41,219 nt of DNA, taken from NCBI GenBank assembly GCA_902790905.1, contig CADATO010000019.1, positions 1-41,219 of the forward strand. The letters run 5' to 3'. Positions 27,181 through 35,414 of the stretch are shown piece after piece; the stretch's first letter is position 1, and each line of letters opens with the position of its first letter. A program made the position numbers and the translations under genes. The notes under the pieces are model-generated. The model was not told where the DNA came from and did not search any database. It worked only from the letters and a program-made list of their open reading frames with translations. The stretch comes from an uncultured Eubacteriales bacterium (GTDB lineage: Bacteria > Bacillota > Clostridia > Peptostreptococcales > Anaerovoracaceae).

Positions 27181-27201
27181 ATATCCCAATGGAGGTACAG
27201 C

Positions 27202-28878
27202 ATGACTTTCGTTCCGCACCATTCGATGGTCAAAAAACCGGAAAACTGCAACCACAGAGCGCTGTTCAAGGCGTCCGGCTATTCCGACGGTGATCTTGAG
27301 CGGCCGATGATCGGCATCGCAAATTCATGGAATGAGATTGTTCCCGGACATACCAATCTCCGTCAGGTGGCGGAGTATGTCAAACGGGGCATTTACAGAG
27401 CCGGCGGGACCGCCGTTGAATTCGGCACGATTGCCTGCTGTGACGGCATCGCGCAGGGCGACGGCATGTTTGCCATCCTGCCGACAAGAGAGATCATCGC
27501 CAACAGTATCGAAATGATGGTGCGGGCACACAATCTGGACGCGATCGTACTGCTCGGCTCCTGCGACAAGATCGTCCCCGGGATGATGATGGCGGCAGCC
27601 AGACTCAAGATCCCGGCGATCCTCGTCCCCGGCGGCCCGATGCAGGGCGGCGCCTGGCTCGACAACCGGCAGTCCGACTCCACATCCATGTCGGAAGCGG
27701 TCGGGATGATCAAGGCGGGCAAGCTGAAGGAAGAGGATATCTATCATTTTGAAAACGCCTGCGTGCCGACGTGCGGCTCGTGCTCCTTCTACGGCACGGC
27801 CAACACGATGTGCTGCATCGCAGAAGCGATGGGTCTGACCCCGTCCGGCGGCGCTGCGATCCCGGCCTACAAGGCAGACCGCCTGCGCATCGCCGAATAT
27901 GCAGGGGAGCAGATCGTCGATCTTGTGAATCGCGGCATCACGGCGGATCAGATCCTGACGCTCGATGCGATCGAGAACGCGGTGATCTTCGCCAATGCGA
28001 CAGGCGGCTCCACGAATGTCACGCTGCATCTGACTGCGCTCGGGTATGAACTGGGCATCGAGTCGCAGACGATCATGGATCTTTTCTCCAAGTATGAGAA
28101 AACAGTCCCGCAGGTCCTGAAGATTAACCCCGCGGCGGCCGCGAACATGGAAGATTTCTATGAAGACGGCGGTGTGCCGCAGGTCCTGAAGGAACTGGCA
28201 CCGATCCTGCATACGGACGGGATGACCGTAGACGGTGTGACGCTGCAGGAGATCGTCGAGCAGCTGCCGGAACGCCGCGAAAGCGATGCTCCGCTCATCA
28301 GAACGATGGAGGATCCGTATTCGGTCGGCAAGGGCATCGCCATCGTAAAAGGCAATCTGGCGCCTCTGGGAGGGGTCACAAAGCCTGCGGCGATCGCGCC
28401 GGAACAGCTTGTCGTCTCCGGCAAAGCGAAAGTGTATGATTCGGAAGATGCAGCCATCGCGGACATCCTCGGCGGCAAGATCGTGGCGGGCGACCTGCTG
28501 GTCATCCGTTACGAAGGCCCGAAAGGCGGTCCCGGTATGCGCGAGATGTGCAACGCGATGAAGTATCTCCACGGACTGGGGCTTGGCACGAGCACAGCCA
28601 TCATTACAGACGGGCGATTCTCCGGGACGAACAACGGCTGCTTTGTCGGGCATATCTCGCCGGAAGCAGCGGACGGCGGACCGATCGCTGCAGTCAAAGA
28701 CGGGGATGAGATCACGCTCAATATCCCGGAAAACACGATCACCCTGCATGTGAGCGATGAGGAAATCGCCGCCCGGCTCGCGGAAGTCGTGCCGCCGGCG
28801 CCTCGTTTCACGACAGGGTACCTGGCGGAATACAGCCGTCATGCGACATCGGCGTCGGAAGGCGCGGTCGTCAAGTAA
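27202..28878 (+). CDS. IlvD/Edd-family dehydratase
   Basis: The 558-residue protein belongs to the iron-sulfur dehydratases that include dihydroxyacid dehydratase (IlvD), phosphogluconate dehydratase (Edd) and sugar-acid dehydratases. Cluster cysteines are in ACCDGIAQG (near 75-83), GSCDK (near 116-120) and CVPTCGSC (near 186-193). Length fits IlvD best. No other branched-chain genes are near, and the context (molybdenum hydroxylase, lactonase-like hydrolase, 3-hydroxyacid dehydrogenase, FCD regulator) favours dehydration of a catabolic polyhydroxy acid. Start is at the ATG after AATGGAGG; in-phase sequence upstream overlaps the hairpin. Confidence 0.85.
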   Translation: MTFVPHHSMVKKPENCNHRALFKASGYSDGDLERPMIGIANSWNEIVPGHTNLRQVAEYVKRGIYRAGGTAVEFGTIACCDGIAQGDGMFAILPTREIIANSIEMMVRAHNLDAIVLLGSCDKIVPGMMMAAARLKIPAILVPGGPMQGGAWLDNRQSDSTSMSEAVGMIKAGKLKEEDIYHFENACVPTCGSCSFYGTANTMCCIAEAMGLTPSGGAAIPAYKADRLRIAEYAGEQIVDLVNRGITADQILTLDAIENAVIFANATGGSTNVTLHLTALGYELGIESQTIMDLFSKYEKTVPQVLKINPAAAANMEDFYEDGGVPQVLKELAPILHTDGMTVDGVTLQEIVEQLPERRESDAPLIRTMEDPYSVGKGIAIVKGNLAPLGGVTKPAAIAPEQLVVSGKAKVYDSEDAAIADILGGKIVAGDLLVIRYEGPKGGPGMREMCNAMKYLHGLGLGTSTAIITDGRFSGTNNGCFVGHISPEAADGGPIAAVKDGDEITLNIPENTITLHVSDEEIAARLAEVVPPAPRFTTGYLAEYSRHATSASEGAVVK

Positions 28879-28910
28879 CGGCGGGATCCGTCTCTGAAAA
28901 ACGTTAAAAC

Positions 28911-28934
28911 AAGCTCCCTTTGCCGAGGGAGCTT
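28911..28934 (+). repeat. Hairpin after the dehydratase gene
   Basis: AAGCTCCCT-TTGCCG-AGGGAGCTT is a perfect 9-bp stem lying 32 bp after the dehydratase stop. The 3' side is CCCAACAG with no U tract, so any termination would be partial. It marks the border between catabolic and cofactor genes. Confidence 0.55.
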
Positions 28935-28972
28935 CCCAACAGAAACCGTCTTGTTTGAAAAAAGTATTCGCT

Positions 28973-29929
28973 ATGAACGGAAACACCTATCAGACAGAAG
29001 AATACGGCGCCGTGATCGTTGCAGCGGGGATGTCCACGCGTATGAAGCGGTTTAAGCAGCTGATGAAAATCGGCGGAATGAGCTTCGCGGAACGTGTTGT
29101 CAGCAATTTCCTCCATGCAGGCGTCCATAACATTGTTATGGTCACCGGCTATAAAGCGGAGCAGCTTGAATCGATGCTGCGGGATTTCCCGGTGCAGTTC
29201 GTCAGAAATCCGGCGTTTGAGCAGTCGCAGATGTTTGATTCAGTGAAACTGGGGCTGCGCGCCCTTAAAGACACCTGCAGCCGTGTGTTCTTCTGCCCCG
29301 TGGATGTGCCGTTCTTTACCGAAGACACGGTGCGGCGTGAGATGCAGGCGAAAGAAGGGCTGATCGTCCCCGTCCACGGCGGGCGCGACGGGCATCCTCT
29401 TCTGATCGACAGCAGCCTGATTCCCGCACTGCTCGCCTATGGGGGTGAGGGCGGACTGAAGGGGGCCTATGAATCGCTCCCGGAAGGTTGTGTCAGGCGG
29501 ATCACCGTGCCGGATGAAGGTGCCGTGATCGATGCGGATACCAAGGCGGACTTTGAGAAACTCGTAGATCTGCACAACAGACGGTTGCTCCATACAGAAG
29601 CGCAGATCGCATTTGCCAGCACCTCGCCGTTCTTTGATGCCGGCACGATGCGCCTGCTGGAGCAGATCGATGCCTGCGGCAGTGTCCGCGAGGCCTGCGA
29701 GCAGTGCGGGATCTCGTACAGCAAGGGGTGGAAAGTCCTCGGCAGCTGCGAATCCAGACTCGGCTTTATCGTTGTGGAACGCCGCCAGGGCGGCCAGGGC
29801 GGCGGCGCGGCGTCCCTGTCGGAGAAGGGACGGCTGCTGGTCGCGGCCTATCAGGATATCCAGCGAGAGGTGGATGCATTATCGGATGATGTGTTTCACC
29901 GGGTGATGAAGGAATACGGATTGTTATGA
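28973..29929 (+). CDS. mocA: Molybdenum cofactor cytidylyltransferase fused to a ModE-type DNA-binding domain
   Basis: The 318-residue protein starts with a MobA/MocA-like nucleotidyltransferase (AVIVAAGMSTRMK near 13-25, CPVDVPFF near 107-114, HPLLID near 142-147), which adds CMP to molybdopterin to make MCD, the form used by clostridial hydroxylases. From about residue 222 a ModE-type winged helix follows (LLEQIDACGSVREACEQCGISYSKGWKVL in outline, then GGQGGGAASLSEKG). This couples cofactor synthesis to DNA binding or uses the fold otherwise. The start is uncertain: the ATG at 28973 has no clear ribosome site and a TTG lies six codons upstream. It overlaps the next gene by ATGA. Confidence 0.88.
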   Translation: MNGNTYQTEEYGAVIVAAGMSTRMKRFKQLMKIGGMSFAERVVSNFLHAGVHNIVMVTGYKAEQLESMLRDFPVQFVRNPAFEQSQMFDSVKLGLRALKDTCSRVFFCPVDVPFFTEDTVRREMQAKEGLIVPVHGGRDGHPLLIDSSLIPALLAYGGEGGLKGAYESLPEGCVRRITVPDEGAVIDADTKADFEKLVDLHNRRLLHTEAQIAFASTSPFFDAGTMRLLEQIDACGSVREACEQCGISYSKGWKVLGSCESRLGFIVVERRQGGQGGGAASLSEKGRLLVAAYQDIQREVDALSDDVFHRVMKEYGLL

Positions 29930-30795
29930 TCAAACGAAATGACAGAAAAAAAGTAGCGGTGTTCGGGGCCGGCCAGGCCGGCAGGATGATGGCCACATGG
30001 GTCCCTGCCGGCGCCGATCTGGTCTGCCTGATCGACAACGCCCCTGCGCTGCAGGGGACGCTGGCCGGCGGGGTGCCGGTCTTCTCCCTGGAGCAGGCGC
30101 TGATGCTGGAAGAGCCGGATCTGATCATGATCGGTGTGCTCAACCGCGAGGCGGAAACAGCGATCCGGGCGCAGATCCGGGACGCGGGCTATATCGGAGA
30201 GATCCGGACCGCCATGGAGATGCGGTCCGTGATGGATCTGCGCTGCAGCGCGCTGCGGCTGATCGCCCGCGACATGACGGCCCGCGGGACAGAAGGGGCC
30301 GTCGCCGAACTCGGTGTCTACCGCGGCGCGTTCGCGGCGGAGATCAACCGGGCGTTCCCGGCGAAGCCCCTGTATCTGTTCGATACCTTTGCAGGGTTTG
30401 ATGCGCGGGATCTGGAGGCCGAAGGCGAGGAGAACCAGCACCGGCAGACGTTCTGCGATACCAGCGTAGAGGTGGTGTGCAAGGCACTGCCGCATCCGGA
30501 ACAGGCGACGTTTATCAAAGGGTACTTCCCCGAGAGCCTGGCGCAGTCTGACGATCTGCAGGATATGACCTATGCGTTTGTCAGCCTCGATCCGGACCTG
30601 TATCAGCCGGCGCTGCGCGGACTCGAATACTTTTATCCCCGGCTCGCAAAGGGCGGGATGATCATGGTCCACGACTACAACAGCCTGCAGTTCCCGGGGG
30701 TCGGCAAGGCGGTCAGCGAGTACGCATCCGCACACGGGATCACCCCGGTGCCGCTGATGGATCTGCACGGAACGGCGGTGATCGTGAAGCCATGA
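29926..30795 (+). CDS. TylF/MycF-type O-methyltransferase with N-terminal Rossmann-like domain
   Basis: The 289-residue protein has an N-terminal nucleotide-binding-like domain (VAVFGAGQAGRM near residues 10-21, to about 95) followed by a SAM-dependent methyltransferase resembling the macrocin O-methyltransferase family. The latter shows GTEGAVAELGVYRG (near 122-135), YLFDTFAGF (near 149-157) and GGMIMVHDY (near 244-252). TylF proteins methylate sugar hydroxyls. Its place inside a molybdenum-cofactor operon, joined by ATGA overlaps to both neighbours, is unexpected. The substrate is unknown. Confidence 0.82.
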   Translation: MIKRNDRKKVAVFGAGQAGRMMATWVPAGADLVCLIDNAPALQGTLAGGVPVFSLEQALMLEEPDLIMIGVLNREAETAIRAQIRDAGYIGEIRTAMEMRSVMDLRCSALRLIARDMTARGTEGAVAELGVYRGAFAAEINRAFPAKPLYLFDTFAGFDARDLEAEGEENQHRQTFCDTSVEVVCKALPHPEQATFIKGYFPESLAQSDDLQDMTYAFVSLDPDLYQPALRGLEYFYPRLAKGGMIMVHDYNSLQFPGVGKAVSEYASAHGITPVPLMDLHGTAVIVKP

Positions 30796-31412
30796 AGATC
30801 TATATCGTGCGGCACGGCGCCGTATTTGAAGAAGGGGCGGATAAGCGATTCCTCGGCATCACGGATGTCCCGATGACGGCGGCCGGCAGGCAGCAGGTGC
30901 AGAAGACCGCAGCCCTGTTAACAAACGAGGTGTCTGCAGGTAGGAAGATGCTGGTCACGAGCCCGCTCGCAAGGTGCAGGGAGACGGCAAAGATCCTGCA
31001 GGCAGCGATGCCGTTTGCGGACGTACAGGAAGAGCCTCTGCTGCGGGAGATCGATCTCGGGGACTGGGAGATGCAGACGCATGCGCAGATCCGGGCGATG
31101 TTTCCCGAAGCGTACCGCAAGCGCGGTGAGAAGATCCTGACCTACCGGACGCCCGGCGGAGAGCCGTTCCAGGAAGCCGGCAGACGGTTCCAGGAAGCGT
31201 TCGGCAGGTGGACGGACGCTGCGGCAGAAAAAGACATAGAAGAACTGTTCCTCATTTCGCACCGCGGAACAGTCTTGAGCGGGCTGGCAGAGATCCTGGG
31301 CACGCCCGCGGAGGAGATGCTGGTAGAGCGATTCCCGTACGGAGGCGCCATCCAGACAGACAGGTGCGGACGCGTGAAGCAGGTCTTTTTTCCAGAAGGA
31401 GGTAATCAATGA
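30792..31412 (+). CDS. Histidine phosphatase family protein
   Basis: The 206-residue protein is of the phosphoglycerate-mutase/CobC branch. The catalytic RHG motif is at residues 7-9 (IVRHG), with SPLARCRETA near 56-65, a glutamate in LREIDLGDWE near 83-92, and SHRGT near 155-159. Substrates of this family range from sugar phosphates to cobalamin precursors. It starts in an ATGA overlap with the methyltransferase gene and ends in an ATGA overlap with the MoeA-like gene. A role in cofactor processing is suggested by position only. Confidence 0.87.
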   Translation: MKIYIVRHGAVFEEGADKRFLGITDVPMTAAGRQQVQKTAALLTNEVSAGRKMLVTSPLARCRETAKILQAAMPFADVQEEPLLREIDLGDWEMQTHAQIRAMFPEAYRKRGEKILTYRTPGGEPFQEAGRRFQEAFGRWTDAAAEKDIEELFLISHRGTVLSGLAEILGTPAEEMLVERFPYGGAIQTDRCGRVKQVFFPEGGNQ

Positions 31413-32431
31413 AGCTGATCAAAACGGAAGAAGCAGTCGGACAGGTGCTCTGCCACGACATCACGCAGATCATCAAAGGCGTCACCAAGGACGCGGTGTT
31501 CCGCAAGGGGCATGTGATCCGGGAGGAGGACGTCCCGGTCCTGCTCAGCGTGGGCAAAGACCATGTCTACATCTGGGAAAACGACGAGACGATGATGCAT
31601 GAGAACGAGGCGGCGGAGGTCCTGTGCCGGATTGCGCGCGGCGAAAACATCGAGCGCGGCGGCGTGAAAGAAGGCAAGATCGAACTGTTTGCCGCCTGCG
31701 ACGGGGTGCTGCTCGTCGACAGGGAAGCGATGCATACCGTCAACAGCTTCGGGCAGATGATGATCGCCTCGCGGCACGGCGGATTTCCGGTGAAAAAGGG
31801 CGACAAACTCGCCGGCACCAGGATCATCCCGCTGGTCATCGAAAAAGAGAAGATGGAGCGTGTCGAAGAAGCCGTAGAAGGCCGTCCGGTCCTGCGCGTC
31901 CTGCCGTTCCCCGCCAGAAAGGTCGGGATCGTCACGACGGGCAACGAGGTGTTCTACGGCAGGATCGAAGATACATTTACCCCGGTCGTCATCAGCAAGG
32001 TCGAGGAATTCGGTGCGGTCATCGGCGGCCACAAGGTCTGCAACGACGAGTCAGACAACATCATCGCGGCGATCCGGGAACTGCTGGATGAAGGCTGCGA
32101 CATGATCCTCTGCACGGGCGGCATGAGCGTGGATCCGGACGACAAGACCCCGCTCGCGATCTCGACGGTGGCGGATGAGGTCATCACGTACGGGGCGCCG
32201 GTACTGCCCGGTGCGATGTTCATGCTGGGGTATTATGGGGAGCACGACATTCCCATCATGGGACTTCCCGGCTGCGTCATGTATGCGAAACGCACGATCT
32301 TTGATCTGGCGCTGCCGCGCATCATGGCGGACGTGAAACTGACAAAAGAAGACTTTGACGCAATGGGAGAAGGCGGACTGTGTCTGAACTGCGAAGTCTG
32401 CACGTATCCGAACTGCGGTTTTGGAAAGTGA
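31409..32431 (+). CDS. MoeA-like molybdopterin-binding protein with C-terminal Cys motif
   Basis: The 340-residue protein contains a molybdopterin-binding (MoCF) domain at about residues 170-310, with TTGNEVFYG (near 176-184) and CTGGMSVDPDDKTP (near 235-248). It is shorter than standard MoeA and lacks a normal domain IV. It ends with a distinctive CLNCEVCTYPNC motif that could hold a metal or cluster. Such short MoeA relatives occur beside clostridial xanthine-dehydrogenase-type genes. It probably handles or inserts the molybdenum cofactor of the hydroxylase. GGAGG precedes the start. Confidence 0.85.
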   Translation: MKLIKTEEAVGQVLCHDITQIIKGVTKDAVFRKGHVIREEDVPVLLSVGKDHVYIWENDETMMHENEAAEVLCRIARGENIERGGVKEGKIELFAACDGVLLVDREAMHTVNSFGQMMIASRHGGFPVKKGDKLAGTRIIPLVIEKEKMERVEEAVEGRPVLRVLPFPARKVGIVTTGNEVFYGRIEDTFTPVVISKVEEFGAVIGGHKVCNDESDNIIAAIRELLDEGCDMILCTGGMSVDPDDKTPLAISTVADEVITYGAPVLPGAMFMLGYYGEHDIPIMGLPGCVMYAKRTIFDLALPRIMADVKLTKEDFDAMGEGGLCLNCEVCTYPNCGFGK

Positions 32432-32439
32432 GGGGACGG

Positions 32440-33462
32440 ATGAACTGGTATGAAGCGATCAAACAGGCCGACAGCAATGTGGAATCGCACCTGCTGACGG
32501 TCATCAAAGGTGAGGCGGCCGGCGAGAAGGCGCTCCTGCAGGCTGGTCAGATGGTCTGGGCCTCCGACGAAAACGGATTTCTGCACGCGCATGCGAGGGA
32601 ACTGCCTGACGCAGCTGCGGACAACGCCGTCTTTGATCTGGCAGGCCAGGCGGTCTACAGCGAGCGGGTCGGCAGTGAAAAGAAACTCGTCATCTGCGGC
32701 GGCGGTCACGTCTCGATGCCCGTGATCACCATCGCGAAGATGGTCGGCTTTCATGTGACGGTCATCGAGGACCGTGAGCAGTTTGCCAATAACGCGAAGG
32801 CGCAGGGAGCGGACGAGGTGATCCTGGACGACTTTGAGCCGGCACTGGCCCGTATCGAGGGAGACAGGGGCACCTATTTTGTCATCGTCACAAGAGGCCA
32901 TATACACGACAAAAACTGCCTCAGCATCATCGTCAGAAAACCGAATGCCTACGCCGGGATGATTGGCAGCCGGCGGCATGTGGAGATCGTCATGCAGGCG
33001 CTGCGCGAAGAAGGCATCCCGCAGGAAGTGCTGGATGAAGTCTGCTCGCCCATCGGTCTTGACATCGCTTCCGAGACGCCCGCGGAGATCGCGGTCTCGA
33101 TCCTGGGGGAGATCATCGAAGTAAAAAACCGCAAACGGCGGAACTCCAGCCTGAGCAAGGAAATGATGAAAGCGCTGTGCGAAGAGGGCCGCGCCCCGGC
33201 GGTGCTGGCCACGATCGTCGCCCGCGAAGGCTCTGCCCCGCGCGGCGTCGGCACGAAGATGCTGGTGCGGGAGGACGGCACGCTGGTCGAGACGATCGGC
33301 GGCGGCGGACTCGAGGCGCGCGTGATCAGAGAAGCCGGCAGCATGCTGCAGGAAGGGATGCCGTTCCAGCTGCTGCACGCCGACCTCGCCGAGTCGGACA
33401 GCGCGGAGAAGGAAGGTATGGTGTGCGGCGGCGTGATCGACGTCATGATGGAGACCGTCTAG
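32440..33462 (+). CDS. xdhC: XdhC/CoxI-family molybdenum cofactor maturation protein
   Basis: The 340-residue protein matures the cofactor of xanthine dehydrogenase-family enzymes, where XdhC binds Moco and assists its sulfuration. The Rossmann XdhC_C-type domain comes first (about residues 80-232: KLVICGGGHVSMP, then GMIGSRRH). The CoxI-type domain comes second (about 250-340: ATIVAREGSAPRGVGTKM, IGGGGLE). This is the reverse of the usual order. The ATG at 32440 is chosen for the GAGGGGAC site. Confidence 0.9.
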   Translation: MNWYEAIKQADSNVESHLLTVIKGEAAGEKALLQAGQMVWASDENGFLHAHARELPDAAADNAVFDLAGQAVYSERVGSEKKLVICGGGHVSMPVITIAKMVGFHVTVIEDREQFANNAKAQGADEVILDDFEPALARIEGDRGTYFVIVTRGHIHDKNCLSIIVRKPNAYAGMIGSRRHVEIVMQALREEGIPQEVLDEVCSPIGLDIASETPAEIAVSILGEIIEVKNRKRRNSSLSKEMMKALCEEGRAPAVLATIVAREGSAPRGVGTKMLVREDGTLVETIGGGGLEARVIREAGSMLQEGMPFQLLHADLAESDSAEKEGMVCGGVIDVMMETV

Positions 33463-33485
33463 CACAGTAACAGGAACAGATCGTT

Positions 33486-34445
33486 ATGAAAGACGCATTG
33501 CAAAGAGACATCAACTATATGCGCATCTCCATCACCGACCGCTGCAACTACCGGTGCCGCTACTGCATGCCGGAAGGCTGTGCGAAAGTGCGGATGGAGG
33601 ACATCCTCACCTATGAGGAGATCCTGCAGATCTGCCGCGCGGCCGGCAGGCTCGGGATCGTCAACTACAAGGTGACGGGCGGCGAACCGCTGGTCAGGAT
33701 CGGCTGCGATTCCTTTGTGCGCATGCTGAAGGAACTGCCGGATACAAGGCAGGTGACGCTGACGACCAACGGGGAATTGCTGGAAGAGCATCTGCCGGCG
33801 CTGCTTGCTGCAGGGCTCGATGCGGTGAACATCAGTATGGACACCCTGCGGGCGGACAGGTTTTCCTTCATCACAGGCGGCGGCCATCTCGGCAAGGTGC
33901 AGGACGCCCTTGCGGCAGCGGTTTCCTCCGGGCTGAAGACCAAGGTCAACTGCCTGATTCAGAAAGGGTTTAACGAGGATGAGGTCGAAGACTTTGCCGC
34001 GATGGCCTTCGAGAAGGGCATCGCTGTGCGATTCATCGAGATGATGCCGATCGGCTGCGGAGACCCAGCGAACGGCTATTCCAACGCTGTCCTGTTGGAT
34101 CGGCTGACGGCGGCTTATCCCGGTCTTACGGCGGACGATACGGTCCGCGGGAACGGCCCGGCGGTGTACTACCACATCCCAGGACAGGCAGGGGCAGTCG
34201 GGCTGATCAGCGCGCTGCACGGGATGTTCTGCAGCAGCTGCAACCGCGTCCGGCTGAGTGCGCAGGGACAGCTCAAGCCATGTCTCTGTTATGAGGATGC
34301 GGTGGATCTGAAGCCGTTCCTGGCAGATCCACAGGCATTGGAAGACCGCCTCAGAGAAGCGGTATTAAGAAAACCGGAGCAGCACTGCTTCGGTGTCACA
34401 GGTGCGCCGACGGAACACAGGCTGATGGCGCAGATAGGAGGTTGA
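33486..34445 (+). CDS. moaA: GTP 3',8-cyclase MoaA
   Basis: The 319-residue radical-SAM enzyme catalyses the first step of molybdopterin synthesis, forming 3',8-cyclo-GTP. The N-terminal cluster motif is C20-x3-C24-x2-C27 (CNYRCRYC). The C-terminal cluster cysteines are CSSC (near 248-251) and a later Cys in KPCLCYED, and the conserved GG ends the protein. It is followed after three bases by the MOSC-MogA gene and accompanied by moaC further on. Confidence 0.96.
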   Translation: MKDALQRDINYMRISITDRCNYRCRYCMPEGCAKVRMEDILTYEEILQICRAAGRLGIVNYKVTGGEPLVRIGCDSFVRMLKELPDTRQVTLTTNGELLEEHLPALLAAGLDAVNISMDTLRADRFSFITGGGHLGKVQDALAAAVSSGLKTKVNCLIQKGFNEDEVEDFAAMAFEKGIAVRFIEMMPIGCGDPANGYSNAVLLDRLTAAYPGLTADDTVRGNGPAVYYHIPGQAGAVGLISALHGMFCSSCNRVRLSAQGQLKPCLCYEDAVDLKPFLADPQALEDRLREAVLRKPEQHCFGVTGAPTEHRLMAQIGG

Positions 34446-34448
34446 AGA

Positions 34449-35384
34449 ATGGGCAAAGTGATCGCGACCTGCATCAGTACAAAACGCGGGGTGCAGAAAG
34501 AACGGGTCCCGCAGATCACCCTGGTCAAAGGGTACGGCATCGAAGGGGATGCCCATGCGGGGGACTGGCACAGACAGGTCAGTCTTCTGGCGCTCGAAAA
34601 GATCGAGGACTTCCGGGCAAAAGGCGCGGAGGTGGACTTCGGCGCCTTCGGCGAGAACATCGTCATGCAGGGGTATGACCTGCGTGCGCTGCCGGTCGGA
34701 ACGAGGTTCCGTATCAGGGAATCGCTCCTCGAGCTGACGCAGATCGGCAAGGAGTGCCACACGCACTGCGCGATCTATCACCAGGTCGGGGACTGCATCA
34801 TGCCACGGGAAGGCGTCTTTACGAAAGTGCTGGAGGGCGGCACCGTGCAGCCCGGGGACGAGGTGGAGATCATCCCGCCGGCGCCGGACAGACCGTTCAC
34901 GGCCGCCTGGATCACGCTGTCGGATAAAGGAGCAGCGGGAAAACGCGAGGATACGAGCGGCCCGCTCATCGGGGAGATCCTGACGGAGGCCGGGTATGAC
35001 GTCGTCGAAGGGCTGCTCATCCCGGATGAACCGGTGTTTTTAAAGAAAGATCTCATCCGCCTGGCCGACCAGCGGCAGGTGAATGTGATCTTCACAACGG
35101 GCGGAACTGGGTTCTCCCCGCGCGATACGACGCCGGAAGCGACAACGGAAGTCTGCGACCGCATGGCGCCAGGCATCGCAGAGGCGATCCGTGCGTTCTC
35201 TATGACGAAGACGCCGCGCGCAATGCTCTCAAGAGCGGTCTCCGGGATCCGGGGAACCACGCTCATCATCAACCTGCCGGGCAGCCCGAAAGCAGTGCGG
35301 GAGAGTCTGGAATTTGTTTTACCGTCGCTGTCCCACGGCCTCGAGATCCTGACAGGAAGAGCCGCGGACTGCGCCAGGGAATAA
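34449..35384 (+). CDS. MOSC domain-MogA/MoaB fusion protein
   Basis: The 311-residue protein has an N-terminal MOSC domain (about residues 1-145; GDAHAGDWHRQVSLLA near 33-48 and the cysteine in GKECHTHC near 101-108). A C-terminal MogA/MoaB domain follows (about 150-305; TTGGTGFSPRDTTPE near 216-230). MogA/MoaB adenylates molybdopterin before metal insertion, and MOSC domains bind Moco and carry sulfur. The fusion suggests successive handling of the cofactor by one polypeptide. It sits between moaA and modA. Confidence 0.93.
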   Translation: MGKVIATCISTKRGVQKERVPQITLVKGYGIEGDAHAGDWHRQVSLLALEKIEDFRAKGAEVDFGAFGENIVMQGYDLRALPVGTRFRIRESLLELTQIGKECHTHCAIYHQVGDCIMPREGVFTKVLEGGTVQPGDEVEIIPPAPDRPFTAAWITLSDKGAAGKREDTSGPLIGEILTEAGYDVVEGLLIPDEPVFLKKDLIRLADQRQVNVIFTTGGTGFSPRDTTPEATTEVCDRMAPGIAEAIRAFSMTKTPRAMLSRAVSGIRGTTLIINLPGSPKAVRESLEFVLPSLSHGLEILTGRAADCARE

Positions 35385-35414
35385 ACGATCAAGTGATTGC
35401 CATAGGAGGGGATC

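Noticed and set aside
27202-28878. Biosynthetic ilvD for branched-chain amino acids
   Set aside because: No other ilv or leu genes are near and the gene lies in a catabolic and cofactor cluster; kept as an alternative because length fits IlvD.
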